Part shown: in pieces, positions 51,661 through 59,343 of the stretch | Layout: each line of letters starts with the position of its first letter | Numbering within the stretch: position 1 is the first letter of the stretch | DNA from: Bacteroidales bacterium UBA3653 | GTDB lineage: Bacteria > Bacteroidota > Bacteroidia > Bacteroidales > Paludibacteraceae | Direction: 5' to 3' | Assembly (NCBI GenBank): GCA_002373505.1 | Contig: DFKE01000012.1 | Span: 1 to 64,000, forward strand | DNA: 64,000 bases | Notes under the pieces: model-generated | Told to the model about the DNA's origin: nothing | Databases searched by the model: none | Seen by the model: the letters and a program-made list of their open reading frames with translations, nothing else | Made by a program: the position numbers and the translations under genes

Positions 51661-52305
51661 TTACTTCATCTCTGCGCCGATGGCGTTGAAGGTCTTGCCG
51701 TCACGGATGATCAGCATCTGACCGTCACGGATGAGCTTCTGTGCCTTGGGAGTAGCCGATACATTGGTGATACCGGTACCGGAGCCGGGAACAAACACTT
51801 TCACATTCCTGATAGCGAAGGATGCCTCTGTAGGATTTTGCGGGTTAGCCAAGAATCCTATAGCTACAAAAGGCTTTTCTCCGATAGGATATGCAGGAGC
51901 CGGATCCCATAGTACATCCGACGGCATATAGCACTTGCTCTGCCACTCTGCCACCCATGAGGAGATACTCAGATCGGCTGCGGAACTATACCAACGGATA
52001 CCTTCCGAATCCTTGATATAGACTTGGAAAGAAACCCATTCAGTAGCTCTTAGGTCGCCCTTATAATCAAAAGCAATCGAATCGATTTGCGGAAGGTTCG
52101 CAAGCGCATACTCCACACCGCCATTTGCCCATGCAGTGGTAAAATTGTACTCTACAGTAAGAATACCGTCCGCAAGAGTAGGAGTTACTTCATCAACGTT
52201 ACCACCAGCTTTCTGATACTTGCTAAGATCAATGTTGATTGCTTGTTGTGCGTTGAGGGTTAATGCTGCAAAGAGGGCAGTTGCAAAAAGTAAAGATTTT
52301 TTCAT
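51661..52305 (-). CDS. Secreted protein with T9SS-like tail
   Basis: A 214-residue secreted protein of unknown function. A clean signal peptide (MKKSLLFATALFAALTLNAQ) leads into a single beta-sandwich-like domain ('GVEYALANLPQIDSIAFDYKGDLRATEWVSFQVYIKDSEGIRWY') that looks like a carbohydrate-binding module. The C-terminus 'KAQKLIRDGQMLIIRDGKTFNAIGAEMK' is a T9SS-like tail of the 'IRDGKTY' type. Part of the PUL, between the transporter and the last lipoprotein. A role in binding the PUL substrate is plausible. Confidence 0.7.
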   Translation of the reverse strand: MKKSLLFATALFAALTLNAQQAINIDLSKYQKAGGNVDEVTPTLADGILTVEYNFTTAWANGGVEYALANLPQIDSIAFDYKGDLRATEWVSFQVYIKDSEGIRWYSSAADLSISSWVAEWQSKCYMPSDVLWDPAPAYPIGEKPFVAIGFLANPQNPTEASFAIRNVKVFVPGSGTGITNVSATPKAQKLIRDGQMLIIRDGKTFNAIGAEMK

Positions 52306-52341
52306 AATACAGTAATTTTAAGGGGTTAATAATATTTTAGA

Positions 52342-53211
52342 TTATTTGGAGAGGGCGTACATGGCGAAGGCGGCACAGCAGATACCTGCTATCTGCAGCG
52401 GATTGGGTATAACGCTTAGGATGATAAGCGACAGGAGCACCGTAACCATAGGGGATAGTCCCTCCATCGGAGAGACGATAACGGCTTTGCCGTACCGATA
52501 GGCATAGACGAGCGTCAGGGCACCTATCGAGTTGAGGATCTGGATACCGAAGCACTTGAGGGAAACGGTGACGGGTGTAGCGGCGAAGAAAGCCGCTGCA
52601 TCGCCGTTCATATAATACGCCACGGGGATGAGGACCAGCGCCGTGAGCGCCATCCAGACGAAGATAGACTCGGCGTCCATGGAGTTGTTAGCAAACTTCA
52701 TGAAGAAGCCCTGGATACCCCATGCAAAGAGAACAAGCACGGCGAGCACTATCCACAGCCATCCCGATACGGGGCTGCCTTCCTGACCCGTCTCCAGCGA
52801 GAGGAGCAGGATAGCGATGAGCGCCACGACGATACCGGCTATCTGCCACCGCGAGGCTTTCTCCTTGAGGAAGACAGCGGCGAGGGTGATCACGATGACC
52901 GGCGACATGGAGATAAACGGATAGATGATATAGGAGGGTCCGAGGGTGAGTGCCTTGAAGAGCACCAGCTGGCCTCCCGCTCCGAGCAGACCTACCGTGC
53001 AGCCCAGCAGCGCCGATTTGGCGTCGTGCATGAACTTGCCTTTGTTGATAACGAGCGCAACGATAGCGCAAGGGATCATTGACAGCGCCCAGAGGATATA
53101 CACTACGGTATCAGGAATACCATTCTGGATCTGATAGCCGGAGAACGCTCCCCATACACCCCATGTGACTACGGTGATGAGGATAAAAAGAAGCCAAAGT
53201 TTGTCTTTCAT
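52342..53211 (-). CDS. EamA/DMT family transporter
   Basis: A 289-residue inner-membrane protein with ten predicted helices in two EamA halves (first about residues 5-132, second about 150-288). The repeats 'GPSYIIYPFISMSPVIVITLAAVFLKEKASRWQIAGI' and 'GKAVIVSPMEGLSPMVTVLLSLIILSVIPNPLQIAGI' are the paired signature. DMT transporters carry sugars, nucleotide sugars or amino acids. In a PUL it may import the released monosaccharide into the cytoplasm. It follows GH31 and precedes two secreted proteins. Substrate unknown. Confidence 0.9.
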   Translation of the reverse strand: MKDKLWLLFILITVVTWGVWGAFSGYQIQNGIPDTVVYILWALSMIPCAIVALVINKGKFMHDAKSALLGCTVGLLGAGGQLVLFKALTLGPSYIIYPFISMSPVIVITLAAVFLKEKASRWQIAGIVVALIAILLLSLETGQEGSPVSGWLWIVLAVLVLFAWGIQGFFMKFANNSMDAESIFVWMALTALVLIPVAYYMNGDAAAFFAATPVTVSLKCFGIQILNSIGALTLVYAYRYGKAVIVSPMEGLSPMVTVLLSLIILSVIPNPLQIAGICCAAFAMYALSK

Positions 53212-53230
53212 AATTGATTAGTTTTAGTTA

Positions 53231-53290
53231 TCTAGTGGAACTAGTATATCTAGTAGAACTAGTCAAACTAGTTTATCTAGTTGATCTATT
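53231..53290 (-). repeat. 9-nt tandem tract (CTAGTNNNN)
   Basis: Six CTAGT-headed units (CTAGTGGAA, CTAGTATAT, CTAGTAGAA, CTAGTCAAA, CTAGTTTAT, CTAGTTGAT) fill the gap between the GH31 gene and the transporter gene. The TAG stop of GH31 sits at its edge. Confidence 0.92.
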
Positions 53291-54848
53291 TGATTTTCTC
53301 GAAATACGGCAGTCTCTCCAAGGGGACGGAGATCTTATAGGTCTTGCCACCCTTGTAGCGTTTGCCTTGGTCGTCACGCCACGTGCCTTTCGGCAGGCGC
53401 ACTTCGCGTTCGAGGCGGGTATCCACCACGGGCGCGACGAGGTATTTGTCGCCGAGCATGAACTGGTCCTTGCAGGCTTCGAATCCCTGGTGCGGGAACT
53501 GGTACTCCATGAGGCGTACGATCGGTTCGCCTGTTTGGGAGGCTTGGCGTGCATAGTGCATGATATAGGGTCCGAAAGCGGCATGGAGTTTCGCCATGCG
53601 TTGCACGATCGCGAGGTTCTCCGGCGAGAGAATGCGCCAGGGCGCTACGGAGAACTGCATCATCGGCATGAGTGCATGCACTTGCGCCGAACGGACTATG
53701 AGAGCCTGGTCAAACGCATCTTCGCTGATATCGAGGAACGCTGCCCATTGTCCGCCACCCACCATATCGGGGCAGGCGTAGGCGTAGCCCAAGAGTCCTG
53801 CGACGCACATCTGCGGGATGAGCTGGCGGACCGCATCCCAGCTGTAGTCCTTGTCGCCCAGACGCTGTACGAGGGGTTGCCCTCCCATCTTCCAGCACGC
53901 GCGGTACTCATTGAAGGGGAAGGAGAGACCTATCTTCGCCCACGAGGTAGTATGATCTACGTTCGTGGCCGAGGGGTCATAGGCTTTGAGAGGCGCGGAG
54001 GCATAGCAGTTGTTATCGCCGGCATCGAACTTAAAGCCGTCGATGCCGTAGCGCTCCTGCGCGGCGCGAAGGACAGAGACGAAATAGTCCGCCGCCTCGG
54101 GGTTGGTGAGGTCATAGCAAGCGGAATAGCCGTTCCACCAGTTGAGGACCGCCGTACCGCCGTTGGCGTTACTGAGCAGATAGCCTTTGGATTCCAGATC
54201 GCGGAACTCGGGCGAGTCGGGGCTGACGAAGGGGCATATCCATACCATGACCTTGAAGCCGAGGGCATGGAGTTCGTCCATCATCCCTTTGGGATCGGGG
54301 AAACGCTCCGCCTTGAAATCGAAGTTGCCGTAGTAGCGCTGCCAGTTGTCATCTATCATGAGTACGCCGGCAGGGAAGCCGTTGTCGATGATGGCGTGGG
54401 CGTAGCGCAGTATATCCTCCTGGTTCTGGTTGTACATCAGTTCGATCCATGTGTTATACTGGGGCATGGTGAAGAAGAGGGTATCGGGCAGCTGTCCATT
54501 AGCCGGGAAATACTTCGCCTGCGCCGCCATATAGGCATCGCGTAGGGTTGTACCGGCTTTGACGCGCTCCATAGGTACGGAGGTCTCTATTCCGCCATCC
54601 TTGGCGGAAAACACAAACGCGCCGTCCGACCACATGTATTCGCCCTCGGAAGAGAGGAAGAGAGGCACGAGCTGGTTATTGGCATCCTGGGTATTGAGGT
54701 CAAACGCAGGGAGGTTGGTATAAGGCTGCTCGTGGCCGAGGCCTACGGAGGCGCCCCACCAGGATTGTCCCCAAAGTACTAAGGGACAAAGTACCAAGTA
54801 CAAGACAAGGACGATTGGACGATTTACGATGTACGATTTATTTACCAT
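53286..54848 (-). CDS. GH31 family alpha-glycosidase
   Basis: A 520-residue glycoside hydrolase of family 31 (alpha-glucosidase, alpha-xylosidase, alpha-galactosidase and related activities). The TIM-barrel features are 'PAGVLMIDDNWQRYYG' and 'DGFKFDAGDNNCY' (nucleophile Asp about residue 282). The usual acid/base motif W.GD is not present in that form; GDKDYSWD (about residues 345-352) takes its place. It ends soon after the barrel, so it is short. The signal peptide (SYIVNRPIVLVLYLVLCPLVLW) is built from AAATCGT and CTTGTAC repeat units. Acts in the PUL with the GH36-like enzyme. Confidence 0.85.
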   Translation of the reverse strand: MVNKSYIVNRPIVLVLYLVLCPLVLWGQSWWGASVGLGHEQPYTNLPAFDLNTQDANNQLVPLFLSSEGEYMWSDGAFVFSAKDGGIETSVPMERVKAGTTLRDAYMAAQAKYFPANGQLPDTLFFTMPQYNTWIELMYNQNQEDILRYAHAIIDNGFPAGVLMIDDNWQRYYGNFDFKAERFPDPKGMMDELHALGFKVMVWICPFVSPDSPEFRDLESKGYLLSNANGGTAVLNWWNGYSACYDLTNPEAADYFVSVLRAAQERYGIDGFKFDAGDNNCYASAPLKAYDPSATNVDHTTSWAKIGLSFPFNEYRACWKMGGQPLVQRLGDKDYSWDAVRQLIPQMCVAGLLGYAYACPDMVGGGQWAAFLDISEDAFDQALIVRSAQVHALMPMMQFSVAPWRILSPENLAIVQRMAKLHAAFGPYIMHYARQASQTGEPIVRLMEYQFPHQGFEACKDQFMLGDKYLVAPVVDTRLEREVRLPKGTWRDDQGKRYKGGKTYKISVPLERLPYFEKIK

Positions 54849-54905
54849 TGGGACATTTAGTTAAAAGTTTATTCGTCATGACGAGATGACGACATGACGA
54901 CATGG
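54770..54905. repeat. Cluster of tandem tracts around the GH31 start
   Basis: From right to left: ATGACGAC octamers (54,873-54,905), then AAATCGT/ACATCGT heptamers (54,800-54,848) and GTACTTT/GGGACAA-type units. The last two code for the GH31 signal peptide; the octamers lie between the genes. Confidence 0.82.
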
Positions 54906-54913
54906 CAAAGGAG

Positions 54914-56335
54914 TTATTCTACATTGACGGTAGTCAAGTAGTTGTAACCCGTTTCTTCTTCCCAGACGTTCTCGTTAGCGAGGCGGATGGAGAATCGGGG
55001 GTCATCATGGATGGAAGGATAGGGGTCGGGCAGGTTGAGATAGAGTTTGTACTGTCCGGGAGCCATATCATTGAGGGTGCAAGCGAGGGTGAATTTATGC
55101 TCCTCCTCGGGCAGCCAGAAGCGCGGGTCGGCTGCCGTTTGCGGATAGACGTATTTCTTGCCGGAGGCAGCGTCCACAAAGACGAGTTCCACATCGCGTT
55201 TGTTGTTCGGCGCGGCAAAGCCCACGTTGCGGAGGACAAAATAAGCTTTGAACTCTTCTCCTACTTTTGGGGCTGGGGTAAGGATAGCTTTATCCAAGAC
55301 AAAGCGATAGCCGAGGCGGCGAATAATGGTGTCCATAGTGCCGTCTCCGCGCCACATACCGGTTACCGACTCGCGGTAATCCTTATTGATATAGGTCCAG
55401 TGGTAACGCTCCATTTGTTTGATAGCATTCTCACCTTCCGAGAATTTTGTTTTCTCGCAAGTTTCTCCACCCATAAACGTATATTTGGTATCGGCAGCCC
55501 AGAAATCGCGCTCTTCTTGTTTCGCATAGGTTCCTACGTCATTAGTGGAGGAAACGAAGCAGTCGTTATGTCCGGCTATACGGGCTTTAATCGTGTTTTG
55601 GTATGCTTCTTCTTCCGACAGCGGCGTCATAGCGCTGTCGCCATGCATCTTAAGCCAACGCATCTTATAAGACGGGATACGAAGTGCTACTTGCCGGCTT
55701 TCGGGGATTACGCGCAGGAAATGTTCCAGTACTTCCCATCTCATTTCGAAATCAGAATCTCTTGTCGGGTTCATTTTGTAGCCGTTGTCCACATAATACC
55801 ATTCTCCCCAGGAGCCGAGCCACCCGCATTGCGCACAAAGGATCACATCGGCATTTTTTTGGAGATAAGGACCTACCTGGTCGATGTGTTTGTGAATCCA
55901 TTCGGGGGTAGCGTTCCAAGGTTTATCTTTAGCGTCCATGCTACTTTTATAAGAGAAGCGCACCACGGCTTTGGCGCCGCCTTTGCGCAGGGCATTCATG
56001 TTAGAATCCAAGCGATCGAGGAACGCTTGGGGGATATCGGATTCCATATAATCCGTCAGATAGTAAGAGTTAAGGTAGAGGGTCATTTTGTTTTCACCGT
56101 TGCGGTTATTATTAACCACATCCGCTCTAAGGTGCGAGTTAAGATTAGCCGAGGTATAGTACCCTTGTGCAAACAGACCACGCTCCGGGTTCGGGAAGAT
56201 TTCGTCCGACTCGGTAAAGGTGATGGTGTTTCCTTTGGGTTCAGGGTTATTGGTGTTGCAGGCAGTCATTGCCATGCAGAAAGCAAAGGCAATAATTGAG
56301 AATTGAGAATTGAGAATTGAGAATATTTTTTTCAT
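54914..56335 (-). CDS. DUF4874/DUF4832 lipoprotein
   Basis: A 473-residue predicted lipoprotein. After the signal peptide (MTAC, Cys about residue 26) comes a DUF4874 TIM-barrel-like domain ('NPERGLFAQGYY', 'AKAVVRFSYKSS', 'CGWLGSWGEWYY') and a C-terminal DUF4832 beta-sandwich ('GYRFVLDKAILTPAPKVGEEFKAYFVLRNVG'). Such proteins occur in PULs and are suspected glycan-active enzymes. The start is ATG 56,335, not the TTG further upstream, because it gives a lipoprotein signal. That signal peptide (FSILNSQFSII) comes from a heptamer tract. A terminator hairpin lies 27 nt upstream of the start. Confidence 0.82.
   Translation of the reverse strand: MKKIFSILNSQFSIIAFAFCMAMTACNTNNPEPKGNTITFTESDEIFPNPERGLFAQGYYTSANLNSHLRADVVNNNRNGENKMTLYLNSYYLTDYMESDIPQAFLDRLDSNMNALRKGGAKAVVRFSYKSSMDAKDKPWNATPEWIHKHIDQVGPYLQKNADVILCAQCGWLGSWGEWYYVDNGYKMNPTRDSDFEMRWEVLEHFLRVIPESRQVALRIPSYKMRWLKMHGDSAMTPLSEEEAYQNTIKARIAGHNDCFVSSTNDVGTYAKQEERDFWAADTKYTFMGGETCEKTKFSEGENAIKQMERYHWTYINKDYRESVTGMWRGDGTMDTIIRRLGYRFVLDKAILTPAPKVGEEFKAYFVLRNVGFAAPNNKRDVELVFVDAASGKKYVYPQTAADPRFWLPEEEHKFTLACTLNDMAPGQYKLYLNLPDPYPSIHDDPRFSIRLANENVWEEETGYNYLTTVNVE
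56291..56325 (-). repeat. Heptamer tract (TCAATTC) coding a signal peptide core
   Basis: Four perfect TCAATTC copies on the coding strand, read as SILNSQFSI in the h-region of the DUF4874 lipoprotein. It is the same unit as in ileS, here in minus-strand orientation. Confidence 0.93.
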
Positions 56336-56631
56336 AGCGATGGAGCTATTTAATAAAAAACGGTACCGGTGTGGGGCGGTGTGCCACCACACCGGCACCT
56401 TCAATCAACATTGATTAAGCTTAATTGTGTTGTGGGGGTAACCCCAATCGGTCATTAGACCATTTTGCGCTTACGAGGCTTTCTTTTTGCCATCTTTTTT
56501 ATCGCTTTTCAGTTACAATGGAACCCCATTGCGCCTTTAAAACGATGAGAAATCTGCTCAAAAATAAATCCGTAATCATCACAACACTAATGGCCGATTT
56601 GGGTTAAAATTGACTAAGTTCCGGAAACTTA
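56336..56631 (-). promoter_or_regulatory. Leader region with promoter, micro-ORF and attenuator-like terminator
   Basis: About 296 bp without a normal gene. On the minus strand a TATTTTTG -7 element (56,559-56,566) is followed by a 13-codon ORF (MAKRKPRKRKMV, 56,455-56,493), then a hairpin with a 13-bp stem (56,362-56,399, one G-U) and six Ts. The terminator lies 27 nt before the DUF4874 start. A shorter competing hairpin (GGTGTG/CACACC) uses the same 5' arm. This looks like a leader-peptide attenuator or a terminated small RNA; both are inferences. Confidence 0.55.
56362..56399 (-). terminator. Strong intrinsic terminator before the DUF4874 gene
   Basis: Minus strand: 5' arm GGTGCCGGTGTGG, 3' arm CCACACCGGTACC, followed by GTTTTTT. 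The G-U pair forms only on the minus strand, so the signal acts in this direction. Confidence 0.82.
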
Positions 56632-57438
56632 TTATTTGTCAATCTTAACTTGCAGTTTGCGAGCATGACCTGCAGCATTTTCGTCGGTAGCCTCAGCACA
56701 AGGCAGGAAACCAACCGAGCTCCAGTTTTGCTGGATGTCGAAGCCGATACCGAACTCGTCAGCCCAGCCTTTAGCATTGCCAGCAGGGATCAACTCACGG
56801 AGGAGTTGGATCTCAATGTACTTGTCGTCAATGATCTGGCTGTTACCGATAGGCATTTCATCTTCACCAATGATTGCACCCCATTTGAGGCCATCACCAT
56901 CCTGATAATAACCTTCTTCTTGCCAGTGCTCGGTCCATGCCCAGCCGTTACCGCCAACTTCTCCCCACCATTTGAATACAGCAGGATTGTAGTTGTGCGG
57001 TTCTCCCTCTGCAAAGACAGCAGTCTCCAAGAGGATGTCTGCGTTAGGATCCAGGAACTGATCTCCATAACCGCCGGTCTCGTCGCTGTTATCCACATTC
57101 ATATAAACGTGGAAAGCAGGCCATGCACGGTCAACAATCTGCTCGGGATCGTACTCAACGAGGATGTTGATGTACACTTGGTCTGCATAGACCTTAGCGC
57201 TTTTCAGAGCGTCCATTGCAGCGCCAGCAGGGCAAGTGCAAGAAGCAACAAATTCTGCCGGCAGGGTTGCCCACTCAGCGATGGACTTGTCGCTTACGCT
57301 AACCTTGGATACGAATTCGGTGTCTTCGCCTCCGCCACCACCGTTACCACCTTGGTTGTCCGGAGCGTTTTGAGGTTTACAAGCAAAGAATGCTACAGTT
57401 GCAAAGCACATCAATGCAATTTTCCAATTTGCTTTCAT
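56632..57438 (-). CDS. Lipoprotein in SusE position
   Basis: A 268-residue predicted lipoprotein (VAFFAC, Cys about residue 20) with a Gly-rich tether (GGNGGGGGEDTEF). The body ('DQVYINILVEYDPEQ', 'HVYMNVDNSDETGGYGDQF', 'KYIEIQLLRELIP') resembles CBM9-type carbohydrate-binding folds used for sugar or metal binding. It follows SusD, the place where SusE/SusF-type surface glycan-binding lipoproteins are encoded, so I infer that role. A signal for the outer membrane and the charged linker support surface exposure. No enzyme motif seen. Confidence 0.72.
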   Translation of the reverse strand: MKANWKIALMCFATVAFFACKPQNAPDNQGGNGGGGGEDTEFVSKVSVSDKSIAEWATLPAEFVASCTCPAGAAMDALKSAKVYADQVYINILVEYDPEQIVDRAWPAFHVYMNVDNSDETGGYGDQFLDPNADILLETAVFAEGEPHNYNPAVFKWWGEVGGNGWAWTEHWQEEGYYQDGDGLKWGAIIGEDEMPIGNSQIIDDKYIEIQLLRELIPAGNAKGWADEFGIGFDIQQNWSSVGFLPCAEATDENAAGHARKLQVKIDK

Positions 57439-57496
57439 AATTTTTGTGTTTTTTAGGGGTTAATAAAATAATGTTGATTGTTTTTTTCTATTAGTC

Positions 57497-57574
57497 GAAA
57501 GACCGTTCGTTTCACTCACGAAAAGTCGAAAGTCGGCTTTGAACGTAGTGTTCTTTGAGCGAAGCGGTCTTTTT
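57497..57574. other. Long imperfect hairpin between susD and the SusE-position gene
   Basis: AAGACCG...CGGTCTT with an inner TTCG/CGAA and CTCA/TGAG pairing, in the 150-nt gap. It may protect or separate the susCD part of the transcript. Confidence 0.4.
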
Positions 57575-57588
57575 ACTTTTGTCTATAA

Positions 57589-59298
57589 TTAGTATCCCGG
57601 GTTTTGAGGGATTCCGCTGACGGTCCACTCGTTATTAGGGATAGGATAGATAATGTGCGGTTCGTTAACCGGATCCACGATTTTGTACGGTTGCGCGCCG
57701 GCGTAGCGTCGATCCATCGGCAGTTTGTTTCGGCACATATCGAAGAGGCGATGTCCTTCCCACGCCAACTCCATGCGGCGCTCATCCATTACGATATTGG
57801 TGACGGATGAATAGCCCTGGAGATCTCCGGCCGTATAAGTAGGAATACCGGCGCGTGTACGGATGACGTTGACATCATCCAGCGCTTTTGCATCCTGTCC
57901 GGAACGTGCATATGCCTCGGCACGGTTGAGGATGACCTCCGCCCAACGGCACATTACCGGCGAGGAAAGCATCGGGTTGCCGTCCTGATAGCTGAACTTA
58001 TTGATGAAAATCATCGGGATTGTATAACCGGTACGGAGGGTTACATCGTCGTTGATACGCACCAGACAATCCTCGCCCATATAGTTAGCGTGGTATTCGA
58101 AGTACGGGCCGGAAGCGTCTTTCTCGCCCTCACCGTTAACCATACGTTTCTCGATAGCATAGGTAGCATTATCGGCACCCTTGAAGGAGTAGTTGCCTGC
58201 TCCGTCGTCAATGAGGTTGGTCCTGTACTTGATATGCGGAGTTTCCGGATCACCTTCCGCAGCAGGAATAGTGACATACACTTTCTTACCCGGGTTGCCT
58301 GAGAACTGGGGTATGATAAAACTATTGTAACGCAGATCTTCCGGATGACGCTCATAGAGGTACATAATCGGGTCAGAAGGATAGACCTCACCCCAGCCGA
58401 TACCGTCTTTGAGATACATCGAACCGGTAGAGGACTGGCCGCGGTCGTCGGAAGTCTCATGCGCGATGCAGAATAGAGTCTCTTTGGAAGTCTTGGCATT
58501 TGCAAAATAGGCAGCGTAGTTTACGCCTTGCTCCAGTTTGGAGTCCGGTGCAGCTCCGTTGAGTGCCTCTTCTACAGTAGCAATACAATCGTCGTATTTC
58601 TCCATATAGAGGTAAACGCGGCTGAGTACACCGAGCGCAGCTTCCTTAGACGGATAACCGGCGTTGCCGCGGGATTTACCCATGAGGTCCGCTGCTTTCC
58701 GGAGATCGAGCACTATCTGGTCATACACTTCGCCGACCGGATTACGAACGGTTACTTCCGAAGAAGTAGAAGTTCTCAACGGCACACCGAGGTTATCGCG
58801 GCCATAACTATAAGGCAGCGCATAGAGCGTAACCAGATGCAAGTGCAGCAGACCACGCATGAAGTATGCCTCGCCTAATAACTGTTTGCTTTCCTCCTTG
58901 GTCTCGTCCAAGGTCTCAATAACGGTATTAGTCATGTAGATACCTTTGTATGCCACCATCCAGAGGGTACCAACGTTCTTGAGACCATCATTCATCGAAT
59001 AGGCGGTAGCCTCATAGAGCGGGTCGGTGGTGTGCGCGGAGAGGCAGATGTTGTCAGCCGGGAACTCCGAGAGTTGGAAGTAATGGCGCACATAGCAGTT
59101 ACCCGAAGCATATCCGAGGAAGTCCACTTCGTCCTTCAGGATGGCATACACACCATCCATGATATACTCCGCTCCTTGAGGGTCTTGGAGCAGCAGGTCG
59201 CTATTCAACTCATCCGAGGGGAAGGTGTCGAGGTTGCAACTGCTGAAACCGAGCATCATTCCGAGTGCTACGGCTAAATATAAAGTTTTCGTTTTCAT
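57589..59298 (-). CDS. SusD/RagB family nutrient-binding lipoprotein
   Basis: A 569-residue surface lipoprotein that caps the SusC barrel and binds the glycan. The lipobox GFSSC gives Cys about residue 20. The SusD opening 'NLDTFPSDELNSDLLLQDPQGAEYIMDGVY', the TPR region ('LLGEAYFMRGLLHLHLVTLYALPYSYG') and the C-terminal 'VMDERRMELAWEGHRLFDMCRNKL' are all present. It starts 45 nt after susC. The gap holds GTTATTAC octamers. Length is normal. The bound polysaccharide cannot be deduced, but the neighbouring GH36-like and GH31 enzymes point to an alpha-linked glycan. Confidence 0.94.
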   Translation of the reverse strand: MKTKTLYLAVALGMMLGFSSCNLDTFPSDELNSDLLLQDPQGAEYIMDGVYAILKDEVDFLGYASGNCYVRHYFQLSEFPADNICLSAHTTDPLYEATAYSMNDGLKNVGTLWMVAYKGIYMTNTVIETLDETKEESKQLLGEAYFMRGLLHLHLVTLYALPYSYGRDNLGVPLRTSTSSEVTVRNPVGEVYDQIVLDLRKAADLMGKSRGNAGYPSKEAALGVLSRVYLYMEKYDDCIATVEEALNGAAPDSKLEQGVNYAAYFANAKTSKETLFCIAHETSDDRGQSSTGSMYLKDGIGWGEVYPSDPIMYLYERHPEDLRYNSFIIPQFSGNPGKKVYVTIPAAEGDPETPHIKYRTNLIDDGAGNYSFKGADNATYAIEKRMVNGEGEKDASGPYFEYHANYMGEDCLVRINDDVTLRTGYTIPMIFINKFSYQDGNPMLSSPVMCRWAEVILNRAEAYARSGQDAKALDDVNVIRTRAGIPTYTAGDLQGYSSVTNIVMDERRMELAWEGHRLFDMCRNKLPMDRRYAGAQPYKIVDPVNEPHIIYPIPNNEWTVSGIPQNPGY

Positions 59299-59316
59299 AA
59301 TTCAATCCTTTTTTCG

Positions 59317-59342
59317 TTATTACGTTATTACGTTATTACGAG
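59317..59342 (-). repeat. 8-nt tandem tract (GTTATTAC)
   Basis: Three copies of CGTTATTA fill the gap between susC and susD. The last copy runs directly into the susC stop codon. Confidence 0.88.
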
Positions 59343-59343
59343 A

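Noticed and set aside
53231..53290. A CRISPR array in the tandem tracts
   Set aside because: Units are 7-11 nt with no 25-40-nt spacers and no cas genes nearby.
56336..56404. An N-terminal extension of the DUF4874 protein
   Set aside because: It would translate the terminator hairpin, and it hides a good lipoprotein signal peptide at 56,335.
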